A stretch of 64,000 bases of DNA from Desulfitobacterium sp050251735 (GCA_050251735.1 JBFWMF010000019.1:1-64000), one strand, 5' to 3'. Numbered from the stretch's first letter, positions 33,525 through 43,332 are shown. Made by a program: numbers and translations. The notes: generated by a model from the sequence alone, not told the origin.

Positions 33525-36500
33525 TCAAGCCCAGCTTACTCCTCGAATAACTGCATTTATAACTGCTGGATTATTCCCATCTTCATCAACCATGTTAATT
33601 GGATCATCCAGACAATAGGCATAAGCATTCTGGCTCAAAGGATTCGCAGCACTACCCCCATAAGCATCCCTCGATATAAACCGCACATTATCTGGATCAT
33701 AATACCGCGCCTGCAAGTAGTACAGATTCGTTTCTGCATCATGCATATAGCTCGCATAACGGATGGGCTGATCCTTGACTACGGATGATCCGCCTACCGT
33801 TATTATACCCCACGGATCGTAGCTGTAATCCGCTACGGAGTTACCTCCTGCATCGACAATTCTTACCACATCGCCACGGTAGTTGGTGACATAATAATAG
33901 GTTATCCCGGTACTGTCGGTGAGGCTTACTGGCATACCGTTCGCCCAGGTGAAAGCATAGACTGTGGCGTTGTTGCTGGTGATGCGGATCAGGTTAGTCC
34001 CATCGTAATGGTAATTATACGTGATGCCGCCTGTGGTCTTGCTCTTGCGCAAGCCATCCGGATGATAAGTGTAGCTGGCTATGGTGCTGCCTGTGCTTTT
34101 GTTTTTGACTGCGGTAAGCTGTCCTTGACCGTTCCACTCATAATTATATTTGTTGTCCTGACGCAGATTTCCTGCCTGATCATAGGTGAACCCGTTAATT
34201 TCATTGGCGTCATTGAAGGTATAGGCATGACCATGGGGGTTTAAGAGATTTCCAGCTTTGTCGTAGTTGAAGGTTACGGCATTCTGCCCAGTTTTAGTCC
34301 AAGAGGTAAGCCGCTTGGCAAAGTCATAGGCAAAGGTCTGATTGACCGACATGCCTCCAACCTTTTCAGTGTAGCTCTGGACTTGACCGTTGGCGTTATA
34401 CCCATAGCTTATCTCCAGATTGGCGCTACCTGTTACAGTCTGACTCTTAAGTCTGGCTGCATCGTCATAGTCCTGATAGATTGACGTTGCTCCTTGTTTT
34501 ACCCTGACGACAGACCCTTTTTCGTCAAAATTGAACTGCGTAACCTTACCATCAGGATCAATAACCTGAGCAATCCTTTGCAGTGAGTCATAGGTGTAAA
34601 CGGTACTCTGATTAATTGAGCCCAGCACCTCATTTAAATTGATACGCATCCCGTTGGTCTTATCACTGGCCGTGCTGTAGGTGTTGGTGATCTTAAAGCC
34701 GCCCGGTTCCCGGGCCGTTTTGAGACGATGGTTCTCATCGTAGGTGTAATCATAGGTCCCGTTCGGAGTAACAGTGCCGGTCAGGTCCCCCGCGGTATTA
34801 TAGCTGTTGGTCAAGAAGAGGACATCATTGACCTTCATCCATCTTAAGCGATTTAGGGCATCGTATTTGTATTCCCGCTTAACGTTCCCGTAGGTTGAAT
34901 CGGCAATTTGCAGCAGATTTAAGTTGCCATTGTTGTCGTAGTCGAACTCTGTAACTTTTCCCACCGGATCGGTTTCGTTTTTGGTCTTGTTTATTTCATT
35001 ATAGCCATAGGTTGTTATCTTACCCCTAGAGTCGGTTCTGGTCTGAAGGTTGCCCTGGACATCATATTGATAGGATGTGGTGATATCTTCAGACTCTGTA
35101 GATCCTTTCAGCGTAGCCTTGGTGATAAGGTTAAGAGGACTGTAGTCGAAGGTGGCTTTTTTTCCACTGGGGTCGATGACACTTGTTAGATTACCGTTAG
35201 CATCATAATCAAACGTTGTTGTGTTTAAGAGCTCGTCTTGGTTGGTACTCAGGTAATTATCGTTATTCTGGTAAGTTTTACTGGTTAAGGCGCTTCCTTC
35301 TTCCAGTTTGAAGTTGTCATAATAGACAACTCCAGTCTGGTTGTAGTAAAGACCGTAAAACTTAACCCGGTTAAAGTCCTTCGTTGGTCTAAAGGTTGCT
35401 TTGACCATCTGCCATTGGCCGGTAACCGATTTGTTGAAGGGGAAGGTGTAAAGCGTTTCAGTGGCATCATTGTTCATGACCACGACGCGTAAGGCGAAAT
35501 CTCCGCCGCTAGGGTTTGTACCTGTGGCATAGGCCCAACCGGACACTGTCAATGGGCTGTTGGCGTTGCCATCTACTTCGACATATTGACCGAAGTACTT
35601 GTTTAGACTTGATCCATTGATTTTGAAGGAATAGCTACCTCTTCTCTTTTGTTGATTTGATTTGCCGTCGCCAGTGCTAAGATTGGTTAAGGTCCAGGTG
35701 TCCGGAGATGTTCCGTACTCCATGCCACTATTCTCATTGACATTGTAATCGTCAAGAATTTGGCCGTAGACAAGCTGGGCTGCATCGAAATAAACTGTCC
35801 CCTGCCCGGCAAAGAGAAGATCCACTTTGATTTTTGCCGCATTGGCAGGTGCGGTAAAGTCGTTAGATAGTCTTGTCCAATCCTTTCCAGCAAGGGTTGG
35901 ACTTTCATATTTGATGACATTACTCTGTCCATCATAGAGCAAATTCCCACTGGCATCTAGTGGATAGACCCTTAGGTTTGCTCCGACGCCAGAAGTTACT
36001 CCTGTGGTTTTTACATAAGTCGAAACTGTGTACCCTTTTTCTGATTCATCCGGATCAACATTTATAGTCTGGGTATAATACCCCGCTCCGTCTGAAGCTG
36101 AAAGTGTGATCCTGCCAGAATACTTGCCTGAGACATGATTTGCTGAATCAGCACCATACTGGCCATAAGCCCTTCTCGTCCAAATCGTAGGATTACTTGA
36201 AGCATCCTTGTATTCAAAACCTGAATTCTGCAACCGGTTAAAGCTTTGGCGGGTCGATGAATAGCTGTCTTTAAGATTGCCTTTGTCATAGACGTTGTAA
36301 TCAGTTAGCCTGTAACTGTTGCTGGCAGAAATCAAATTGCTGGAAGAATCATAAATCATGTCCTGGATGGCTTGCCCCTGAGTAGCCGAACTAAGAACAT
36401 TATTCCTGCCGTCGAAGGTGTTGTTTATCGAAAGATTGTTGTACTGTGAAGTCGCGGATTCCAAGTATCCACTATTATTATAGGAAGCTGTATAATAGGT

Positions 36501-38354
36501 TCCGGTTGCCTCCCCATTCGTCTTGTTGGGCTCAGTAATTTGTGTAACTCTGTTTTTATCCCACTGATAGATAGTTTTATAGCTCTTAGTGGAACCGTCC
36601 TCTTGACGGTCGGTTACCTCAACTTCAGATATATTAATGGTCGGCAGAATCGGACTATAGTTATTTCTATAAACTGTTACGTTGCCATTGGCGTCGGTAT
36701 AGGTCGTAGCCACTGGGACGGTGTAGATACTATTATCGTAACTAAAACTTGCTACAATATCGGTGCCACGTACGGACCGGGGGTCTTTGACTTGTTCAAC
36801 ACGATTATCCGTATTATAAGTGATTTCCCCAATATTTCCCTTGGCATCCTGGACGCTGGTCATTACATGGCTGGTACTGTAGCCGAAGCTGATGGATTTG
36901 GCATTGCTTGTCCCATAAGCATAGATAATTTGAGCTAACCGGTTAACCCCATTCACCGTCTCATAAACAAGCCTTGTTTCATTACCCTTAAGATCGGTAA
37001 TGGTGGTGTAGTTCGACCCGTAACCGATAGTGATATCTCTGCCAGTGGATGCTGAACCATAGCGTTCTTCAATTCTGACCGGTCTGCTGCCATCGTAGAA
37101 ATAATTGATGACATAGCCTTGTTCGTCCACCGTTTTATAGTGGCGTCCGCTGGAATCAAAGTACAAACTGGTTTGATCCGGTTGCTTTATCTTATATCCA
37201 GCAGGGCTTGTCGTGGGTGTTAATTCAAGATAGGTTCCTTCGGGAGCACTCCAAGCTGTTCCTGAGCTTGTTTGGTATTGAGCAAAATAATTTCTGGTAC
37301 CGTTTTCATCTACATATTCTAAGACGTTATTCTGACTATTAAGAATTAACTTCCTCTGCCCACTGAACGCCCAGCCCTGTCCCCAGCCGTTATTATAAAC
37401 GGAGCGGCTGTTATAGATCATGCCCAGCTTAAAAGCGTTGTTATGGCTGTCAATATCAAGTATAGGGATGTCATAGACAAAGTTACCGTTTAGCACATTG
37501 ACTACGCCGACACCTTCGCCATTAAAGATATCAGGGGTATAGTGCCAGTAATCGGTAATACCTAACAATTCCTTAGGCATAAACGTAATCACAAGTTTGG
37601 GTTGGCCAATCTGCGAACCATTAGGATTAATCCAGTCCATGGAATGGAAAGTTCTGCGTGAGTAATTCGTCTCATTAGCATCGGAGTATTTGAACATTAC
37701 TCCATGATTTTGCGAGGGATTTGCATACCAGTTTTTAACTAAATTCGTTACATTAAAATAATCATAATTGCCGGTAAAATCACTTACTGTGTATTCCGGT
37801 GTTGCCTTATAGGCCGGCCTGCTTGCCCAATTAACCGCTTTTACATCATAACCGGTTAACACTTGATGAACTCCCACAGGTGCTACATTTTGAAAAGCAT
37901 CTTGCTGCATTATCCCAATTTTGGCATCCGTGATCACTGCATTGGGTAGCGTGGGTAGCGTCTTCCACTTCACTAGGGATCGGGTCATACCGATGGTTGC
38001 ATCATGCCCTACATAAAGACGATCTTGACTATAATAGTTATAATTGGGGTAAGCACTGGCGATATAGGTATCTTCGGCTTCATAGTAATCAAGCCAAGGA
38101 TCGATAGTAACGGGATAAACTCTCTCAGGATCTGTGAGATACTTTTCATCAGCGGTTAAAGTTAAGAAAAATCCATCTTTTGTAGGCTGAATTTGCTGTG
38201 TTAATTCTTGGGATATGTTCCCTTCGCGTTCTTTATTAGAATCAAACATATAGGGACGGGGGATTGTGAATAGGAAGTGACCATTGGCTTGATCGTTAAA
38301 CTCTATGGAACCATCTTCTTTTTTCTCGGCAGTAATTCCTGAGGATTTGATCAC
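33525..38354 (-). CDS. RHS/YD-repeat shell protein (main open frame)
   Basis: 1,609 aa from a GTG, but coding sequence continues upstream to about 38715, so this GTG is not the natural start. Domain order: a DNRLRE-type module (about residues 85-250: EDTYIASAYPNYNYYSQDR, NYSRRTFHSMDW), then an RHS N-terminal plug (GNFVYDIPILDIDSHN). YD repeats interrupted by two lectin/CBM-like modules follow (around 730-860 and 905-1040, each beginning N-x-GFE/GMEY and holding a Trp). More YD repeats then lead to the RHS core (LYYLQARYYDPDNVRFISRD). It ends 17 codons after VDEDG at a TGA. The shell would encapsulate the toxin tip and present it at the cell surface. Confidence 0.85.
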   Translation of the reverse strand: MIKSSGITAEKKEDGSIEFNDQANGHFLFTIPRPYMFDSNKEREGNISQELTQQIQPTKDGFFLTLTADEKYLTDPERVYPVTIDPWLDYYEAEDTYIASAYPNYNYYSQDRLYVGHDATIGMTRSLVKWKTLPTLPNAVITDAKIGIMQQDAFQNVAPVGVHQVLTGYDVKAVNWASRPAYKATPEYTVSDFTGNYDYFNVTNLVKNWYANPSQNHGVMFKYSDANETNYSRRTFHSMDWINPNGSQIGQPKLVITFMPKELLGITDYWHYTPDIFNGEGVGVVNVLNGNFVYDIPILDIDSHNNAFKLGMIYNSRSVYNNGWGQGWAFSGQRKLILNSQNNVLEYVDENGTRNYFAQYQTSSGTAWSAPEGTYLELTPTTSPAGYKIKQPDQTSLYFDSSGRHYKTVDEQGYVINYFYDGSRPVRIEERYGSASTGRDITIGYGSNYTTITDLKGNETRLVYETVNGVNRLAQIIYAYGTSNAKSISFGYSTSHVMTSVQDAKGNIGEITYNTDNRVEQVKDPRSVRGTDIVASFSYDNSIYTVPVATTYTDANGNVTVYRNNYSPILPTINISEVEVTDRQEDGSTKSYKTIYQWDKNRVTQITEPNKTNGEATGTYYTASYNNSGYLESATSQYNNLSINNTFDGRNNVLSSATQGQAIQDMIYDSSSNLISASNSYRLTDYNVYDKGNLKDSYSSTRQSFNRLQNSGFEYKDASSNPTIWTRRAYGQYGADSANHVSGKYSGRITLSASDGAGYYTQTINVDPDESEKGYTVSTYVKTTGVTSGVGANLRVYPLDASGNLLYDGQSNVIKYESPTLAGKDWTRLSNDFTAPANAAKIKVDLLFAGQGTVYFDAAQLVYGQILDDYNVNENSGMEYGTSPDTWTLTNLSTGDGKSNQQKRRGSYSFKINGSSLNKYFGQYVEVDGNANSPLTVSGWAYATGTNPSGGDFALRVVVMNNDATETLYTFPFNKSVTGQWQMVKATFRPTKDFNRVKFYGLYYNQTGVVYYDNFKLEEGSALTSKTYQNNDNYLSTNQDELLNTTTFDYDANGNLTSVIDPSGKKATFDYSPLNLITKATLKGSTESEDITTSYQYDVQGNLQTRTDSRGKITTYGYNEINKTKNETDPVGKVTEFDYDNNGNLNLLQIADSTYGNVKREYKYDALNRLRWMKVNDVLFLTNSYNTAGDLTGTVTPNGTYDYTYDENHRLKTAREPGGFKITNTYSTASDKTNGMRINLNEVLGSINQSTVYTYDSLQRIAQVIDPDGKVTQFNFDEKGSVVRVKQGATSIYQDYDDAARLKSQTVTGSANLEISYGYNANGQVQSYTEKVGGMSVNQTFAYDFAKRLTSWTKTGQNAVTFNYDKAGNLLNPHGHAYTFNDANEINGFTYDQAGNLRQDNKYNYEWNGQGQLTAVKNKSTGSTIASYTYHPDGLRKSKTTGGITYNYHYDGTNLIRITSNNATVYAFTWANGMPVSLTDSTGITYYYVTNYRGDVVRIVDAGGNSVADYSYDPWGIITVGGSSVVKDQPIRYASYMHDAETNLYYLQARYYDPDNVRFISRDAYGGSAANPLSQNAYAYCLDDPINMVDEDGNNPAVINAVIRGVSWA

Positions 38355-38662
38355 AAACTCAAAGGAGTTTTTTCCTTGATAGGTATCCAGAATGATATTC
38401 TCCTTGACCTTAGAGCCATCAACGATATATTCGAATGTGACTCCGGGATAAAGGTTCCTTAATTTTGCACTGTTGTTTTTGAATTCACTCTTTGCAGTTT
38501 GGGGGTTAGCATGAAGTTTTGCCTTCCCCTTATTTATAGGGGTATTGGCTAAACCAAATTGGATATCCTTTCCGGCTATTGAATACTCAAAAAGGTGAAC
38601 GGAATCCTTGGCAGACTTGGTTTCCTTAGGTAGCTTGACTTTAAATTTGTTGTTTTTGTTGG

Positions 38663-38968
38663 TTACCGCATTTTTGTCAGCTGTTTCTTGTAGGGTGTTA
38701 TCAATATCGAGCCACTGTTATCCTTAAGAAAATGAATCGGTTCGGAAGAGACCTCAGCTGTTAAGGTACCATCAGGATTACCAAAGACTTTGGTCGTCTC
38801 ATTGCGATACCAAGGTAGTTCTACAGGCTGAGGCTGGACAATCGAAGTTTTTTCAGCCGCTTTAACTTCTGACGGAGCAAAGCTGGGAACTACGGAAGTG
38901 AATAAAACTGCGAAAATGAGCAGAACGCTATTAACTTTGAACCAATGTTTTTTGTGATTTGAAAGCAC
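38663..38968 (-). CDS. N-terminal fragment of the RHS protein with signal peptide
   Basis: 101 aa. It starts at GTG behind AAGGAGG, the true start of the RHS gene. It has a classical Sec signal: basic NHKKHWFK, hydrophobic VLLIFAVLFTSVVPSF, and an Ala-rich cleavage region (EVKAAEK). The first about 85 residues match the style of RHS leaders. After HFLKDNSGS (about position 38712) the frame slips and the last residues to the stop are out-of-frame noise; the next frame reads on as IDNTLQETADKN. Confidence 0.8.
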   Translation of the reverse strand: MLSNHKKHWFKVNSVLLIFAVLFTSVVPSFAPSEVKAAEKTSIVQPQPVELPWYRNETTKVFGNPDGTLTAEVSSEPIHFLKDNSGSILITPYKKQLTKMR

Positions 38969-39119
38969 TGCTTTTCCTCCTTAATTTATATGTCGTATCT
39001 ATAGAGTCATGGAGTCAGAAGCTGTGAGTGAATAACTTTCTTCAAAATTTCTGCACAAATTAGTTCGTTTTTTATCGAGAATTCCCTTTGTTAGCGAATT
39101 GTAAGATAATGTAATATAA

Positions 39120-39167
39120 AGGCCTGTACTTAAATACGACTGCGCAGTCGTATTTAAGTACAGGCCT
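39120..39167. terminator. Perfect 48-bp palindrome, probable pepT terminator
   Basis: Two exactly complementary 24-base arms meet without a spacer at GC|GC (left arm begins AGGCCTGTACTTAAATACG). It lies 34 bases past the pepT stop, and the minus strand continues with a T-rich stretch (TTTATATT). Termination is likely, though a perfect palindrome of this length is unusual. Confidence 0.7.
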
Positions 39168-39201
39168 ATTTTGGCAGGACATTTCCTTCGAGTTTGCTAG
39201 C

Positions 39202-40434
39202 TTAGCGGAGATCCTCTTTAGCATAGAGCTCAATAATCTTTAGGATGACCTCAACAGATTTCTCCATGGCGAAGGTGGGAATGAATTCATAGCGACCATG
39301 ATAGTTATGTCCACCGGTAAAGAGATTAGGGGTGGGAAGCCCCATAAAGGATAAACGTGCACCGTCTGTTCCTCCGCGTATGGGCTGAAGGAGGGGTTTG
39401 ACTCCTACGATTTCCATAGCTGCTTGGGCCTTTTCCACGATATGCATGACGGGGAAGATTTTTTCCTTCATATTTTGGTATTGATCTGTGATCTCGATAG
39501 AGAAAGTACCTGACCCGTAGGCATGGTTTAACTCTTCTGTAATGTTTAGCATAGTTTCTTTGCGCCGAGCAAAGGAGTCTTGGTCAAAATCCCGGATGAT
39601 GTAGTAAAGGGTGGTCTCTTCGACATCCCCTTTGATATCATTGATATGATAAAACCCTTCATAGCCTTCCGTGGTAGCAGGTGTTTCCTGGGTGGGAAGC
39701 TTGGCGATGTATTCATTGGCTAGTAGAATGGAATTGATCATTTTGTTCTTGGCATTGCCGGGATGAACATTTCTGCCTTTGACCTTCACGATCGCCTTGG
39801 CCGCGTTAAAATTCTCATACTCTAATTCGCCGATGGGTCCGCCATCCACCGTGTAGGCAAATTCAGCACCAAAGCCTGCCACATCAAAATGATCGGCCCC
39901 TCGACCAATCTCTTCATCAGGGGTGAAGGCCACACAGATTTTCCCATGCTCCACTTCGGGGTGTGTTGCCAGGTACTCCAGAGCTGTCATAATCTCAGCT
40001 ATACCTGCTTTGTCATCTGCTCCTAGAAGAGTGGTTCCATCGGTTGTAATCAAGGTTTTGCCTAGGTAATCCTGCAATTCCGGAAAATCTTGAGGTGAAA
40101 GAGTCAGGTTCAGTTCCGAATTTAAGACGATGTCCTGACCATCATAGTTTTCGATGATTTTGGGCTTGACATTTTCGCCGGAAAAGTCCGGGCTAGTATC
40201 CATGTGGGCGATTAAGCCTAGGGCGGGGATAGCCCTTAGAGAATTAGCCGGCAAGGTTCCGTAAACATAGCCTTCTTTTATCCTAGCATCCGTCAAGCCA
40301 AGATCCTTTAATTCTTGTTCCAGCAGCTGTGCTAATTGCAACTGCTTGCTCGTGCTGGGTGTAGTTTGAGAATCTTCGCTGGATTGGGTGTCGATCTGAA
40401 CATACTTTAGAAAACGGTCGATAACTTGTGACAT
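39202..40434 (-). CDS. pepT: Peptidase T (tripeptide aminopeptidase)
   Basis: 410-aa M20-family di-zinc aminopeptidase that removes N-terminal residues from tripeptides in the cytoplasm. Metal-site landmarks are HMDTSPDF, LLGADDKAGIAEIM, FTPDEEIGRG and, near the end, GGTDGARLSFMGLPTPNLFTG cut here as GGTDGARLSF. The ATG at 40434 is set by GAGGAGG; the open frame starts five codons earlier. Single gene ending at the palindromic terminator. Confidence 0.93.
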   Translation of the reverse strand: MSQVIDRFLKYVQIDTQSSEDSQTTPSTSKQLQLAQLLEQELKDLGLTDARIKEGYVYGTLPANSLRAIPALGLIAHMDTSPDFSGENVKPKIIENYDGQDIVLNSELNLTLSPQDFPELQDYLGKTLITTDGTTLLGADDKAGIAEIMTALEYLATHPEVEHGKICVAFTPDEEIGRGADHFDVAGFGAEFAYTVDGGPIGELEYENFNAAKAIVKVKGRNVHPGNAKNKMINSILLANEYIAKLPTQETPATTEGYEGFYHINDIKGDVEETTLYYIIRDFDQDSFARRKETMLNITEELNHAYGSGTFSIEITDQYQNMKEKIFPVMHIVEKAQAAMEIVGVKPLLQPIRGGTDGARLSFMGLPTPNLFTGGHNYHGRYEFIPTFAMEKSVEVILKIIELYAKEDLR

Positions 40435-40606
40435 GGTCAGCCTCCTCATTCTGGTTAGAACTTGATAATAACACTATAAGCTATTTTTAAGTCTCATTCA
40501 AATAGGGTCAGACTCACGCTTATGAATTTACGGTTCACGAATACTCTCAGAAGTGATATACTCAGGAGATGACGCATTCAAGTTCGGATAGTTAAGGGGA
40601 ATCGAA

Positions 40607-42559
40607 ATGAATCTGTTAACAGCTGAATCGCTCACTAAAAGCTATGGAATAAAGTTTTTATTTAAAGATATCTCCCTAGGCATCGAAGAAGGCCAAAAGA
40701 TTGGTATCATCGGGGTGAATGGAACAGGGAAGACGACCTTGCTGAAGATCCTAGCGGGTATGGAGCAGCCGGATCAAGGACAGATCGTCACTAACAATGC
40801 CTTGCAGTTAGAATACCTTCCCCAGGAGCCGATCTTTGATCAGGAAGCTACCGTACTGCAACAGGTTTTTCGCGGAAATTCCCCGTTAATGCAGCTTTTG
40901 AGAGATTATGAAACTGCTTTAGAGCGCTTGAATCAAGAGCCTAGCAAGGTCGAATATCAAAATACCCTTCTCCAACTGGGACAGAAGATGGACAGCCTCA
41001 ACGGGTGGCAAATCGAAAGCGAAGCAAAAGCTATTTTGACCAAGCTAGGAATAACTCAATTTGATATTGCTGTGGGGACCTTGTCCGGTGGGCAGCGAAA
41101 GCGAGTAGCCCTGGCTAGTGCCCTGATTCAGCCTTCAAATCTTTTGATTCTTGATGAACCAACCAACCATATTGATAATGAGATGGTAGATTGGCTTGAA
41201 AACTATTTGAATAAACGCAAGGGTGCCCTTTTGATGGTGACCCATGATCGTTATTTTCTCGATCGAGTAGTGAATCGAATGTTTGAACTCGATCGGGGAA
41301 AACTCTTTTCATACCCTGGAAATTATAGCCGCTACCTAGAATTAAAAGCGGAGCGGGATGAGCAGGAAGAAGCTTCCGAAAGAAAACGTCAAAATACCTT
41401 ACGCAATGAGTTAGCCTGGATGCGTCGGGGGGCTAAAGCTCGTACTACCAAGCAAAAAGCGAGAATTGATCGTTTCGAGCAGCTCCAAGAGGATAAGCCG
41501 GAAGAAAAGACAGGAAAGGTGGATATCTCAGCGGGAGCAGCCCGTCTAGGAAAGAAAGTCATTGAGTGCTCCCACCTTCATAAGGCCTACCCCAATCGTG
41601 GAACGGTTATTGATGATTTTAGTATCATCCTGTCCAAGTTGGATCGGATTGGGATCATTGGTCCCAATGGTAGCGGTAAGTCCACCTTGCTAAATATTTT
41701 GGCTGGACGGATTCAAGCTGATCAGGGAAAGATTGAGTGGGGGTCCACAGTTAAGATAGGGTACTTCACTCAAGAATGTCGAGAGTTTGAGCTACAGATC
41801 AAGGTTATCGATGTGATTAAGCAGGTGGCGGAAGTGATTCCTACTACAGAGGGTGGGGTCATAACAGCCTCGCAAATGCTGGAGAGATTCCTTTTTAGCC
41901 CGGCTCAGCAATGGACTTCTGTCGAAAAGTTATCCGGTGGAGAAAAGCGGAGACTTTATCTCCTACAGGTCTTGATGGATGCACCGAATGTATTGCTCTT
42001 AGACGAACCGACTAATGATTTGGATATCCAAACCCTTAGTATTCTTGAAGAATATCTTGAGGATTTTCCAGGGGTTGTCATTACAGTATCCCATGATCGC
42101 TTTTTTCTGGATCGTGTCGTCGAGCAGATCCTGGCTTTTGAAGGACAGGGGAGAATTCGTTCCACTGTCGGTAATTACACAGACTACCGTGAGCAGATGG
42201 AAAAGCGAGCTCAGGAGGAACAAACAGAAGAAATCCTGACTCAAGGTCAGAAAAACTCGGGTCGAGTCCCTAATCAGGAGGGAACAACGGCTACAGCTCA
42301 ACTGAATAAGCCCAAAGAGCGCCCTTTAAAGATGAGTTACAAAGAGCAAAAGGAATATGAGCAGATAGAAGATGTCATTGCCGATTTCGAGAGTCAATTG
42401 GAGCGAGTGGAGCAAGACATGATGGAAGCTGGGGGCAATTACGGCAAGCTTAACGACTTTGTGAAGGTCAAGGATGAGTTGGAGAAAAAGCTGGAAGAAG
42501 CGATGGAGCGATGGACCTATCTAAGTGAGCTAGCTGAAGAGATTGCTCGGAACAAGTAG
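40607..42559 (+). CDS. ABC-F family ATPase, Uup-like
   Basis: 650 aa with two ABC ATPase domains and no membrane segments. First Walker A GVNGTGKTTLLKIL, signature LSGGQRKRVALAS, Walker B LLILDEPTNHID; second GPNGSGKSTLLNIL, LSGGEKRRLYLLQ, VLLLDEPTNDLD. The linker between them is Arg/Lys-rich (RRGAKARTTKQKARIDRF), and the C-terminus (about 575-650) is a coiled coil, as in Uup. ABC-F proteins act on ribosomes or, for Uup, on DNA stability; transport is not expected. Confidence 0.9.
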   Translation: MNLLTAESLTKSYGIKFLFKDISLGIEEGQKIGIIGVNGTGKTTLLKILAGMEQPDQGQIVTNNALQLEYLPQEPIFDQEATVLQQVFRGNSPLMQLLRDYETALERLNQEPSKVEYQNTLLQLGQKMDSLNGWQIESEAKAILTKLGITQFDIAVGTLSGGQRKRVALASALIQPSNLLILDEPTNHIDNEMVDWLENYLNKRKGALLMVTHDRYFLDRVVNRMFELDRGKLFSYPGNYSRYLELKAERDEQEEASERKRQNTLRNELAWMRRGAKARTTKQKARIDRFEQLQEDKPEEKTGKVDISAGAARLGKKVIECSHLHKAYPNRGTVIDDFSIILSKLDRIGIIGPNGSGKSTLLNILAGRIQADQGKIEWGSTVKIGYFTQECREFELQIKVIDVIKQVAEVIPTTEGGVITASQMLERFLFSPAQQWTSVEKLSGGEKRRLYLLQVLMDAPNVLLLDEPTNDLDIQTLSILEEYLEDFPGVVITVSHDRFFLDRVVEQILAFEGQGRIRSTVGNYTDYREQMEKRAQEEQTEEILTQGQKNSGRVPNQEGTTATAQLNKPKERPLKMSYKEQKEYEQIEDVIADFESQLERVEQDMMEAGGNYGKLNDFVKVKDELEKKLEEAMERWTYLSELAEEIARNK

Positions 42560-42653
42560 CAAAATGAGTGAAGCAAAGTGACTATTTTTCGAGCGTGATT
42601 ATTAATAGCCTAAGCCTGAGATGGTAGGTGCTTTTGAAAAAATGGAGGTAAAT

Positions 42654-42806
42654 ATGGATAAAAATATCGAACTAATGAAAAAGATCATCGAGGATAAGAA
42701 GAAGAAAAGCGCCCAACAAGGAGGACCCAATAAAGCAACTGCTAAAATTGGGCAAACTCGCGGGGGGATAAAGAGTTATAAAAAAGGCGGACTTTTTGAT
42801 AAGTAA
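42654..42806 (+). CDS. Small basic protein of unknown function
   Basis: 50 aa, very rich in Lys and Gly (KKIIEDKKKKSAQQGG and KSYKKGGLFDK). AATGGAGG stands 5 bases before the ATG, so it is probably translated. It precedes a VUT transporter gene by 13 bases. Composition suggests nucleic-acid or ribosome association; this is not shown by any motif. Confidence 0.6.
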   Translation: MDKNIELMKKIIEDKKKKSAQQGGPNKATAKIGQTRGGIKSYKKGGLFDK

Positions 42807-42819
42807 TGGAGGAGTGTTC

Positions 42820-43332
42820 ATGTTGATTGTGTTGGCCTATTTAGCTGCCAATGTAGCAGCGAATTTATCGGTCACGCATTTCGGCCCGATTTCAACGCCG
42901 ATTAATGCGTTTTTGCTGATTGCTTTTGACTTAGTTGCCCGGGATAAGCTCCATGAACAGTGGAGTCGCAAGCATCTCTGGCCGAAAATGTTATTGCTCG
43001 TCGGGGCAGGGGCCTTGTTGTCGTGGTTTATCAACCGCGATGCCGGGCCAATCGCTACGGCATCCTTCATCGCTTTCTTGCTGACCGGAATCACGGATAC
43101 CACGGTGTATCAAGCATTGAAAAAGCATCCGCGTTTTGTGAAAGTTAATGGCTCCAACATTGTCTCGGCTGCTGTAGATTCCGTTGCTTTTCCTACCTTG
43201 GCCTTTGGCGCTTTTATACCTTACGCAGTATTTGGTCAATTTTTCGCCAAAGTATTCGGCGGTTATATTTGGTCTCTGATCCTTTTCCGGAAGGATCGAC
43301 CGAAATTTGATGATGGTCTGAAGACTACTTAA
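42820..43332 (+). CDS. VUT family transporter (possible queuosine-precursor uptake)
   Basis: 170-aa membrane protein with about five helices, resembling the VUT/YhhQ group (NAFLLIAFDLVARDKLHE; TGITDTTVYQALKK; NIVSAAVDSVAFPTLAFG). YhhQ members import preQ0/preQ1, and this gene precedes queC, which makes preQ0; the pairing supports a link to queuosine. No preQ1 riboswitch was recognised upstream. The ATG at 42820 follows GGAGG; the open frame starts eight codons earlier. Confidence 0.75.
   Translation: MLIVLAYLAANVAANLSVTHFGPISTPINAFLLIAFDLVARDKLHEQWSRKHLWPKMLLLVGAGALLSWFINRDAGPIATASFIAFLLTGITDTTVYQALKKHPRFVKVNGSNIVSAAVDSVAFPTLAFGAFIPYAVFGQFFAKVFGGYIWSLILFRKDRPKFDDGLKTT

Larger units (their letters stand above)
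33213..38968 (-). pseudogene. RHS polymorphic toxin gene, whole locus with two lesions
   Basis: Read as one gene, this is a secreted RHS protein of about 1,915 residues. From the N-terminus it has a signal peptide, a beta-rich leader, a DNRLRE-like domain, a long YD-repeat shell with two carbohydrate-binding-like modules, the RHS core and the toxin tip. Two lesions break it. One base is missing near 38715, where D-N-S must be followed by W-L-D-I-D-N in another frame. An in-frame TGA at 33525-33527 precedes the tip. Everything else is open and well conserved in style, so the damage is recent, or one lesion is recoded or a sequencing error. Confidence 0.8.

Noticed and set aside
33500..33527. 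TGA in the RHS gene as a selenocysteine codon
   Set aside because: Only a 5-bp CAATT/AATTG stem follows at the wrong distance and without the loop features of a bacterial SECIS, and RHS proteins are not known selenoproteins.
36540..36938. 132-codon frame on the plus strand inside the RHS gene
   Set aside because: Opposite strand of YD repeats; the reverse of repetitive coding sequence leaves long frames by chance.
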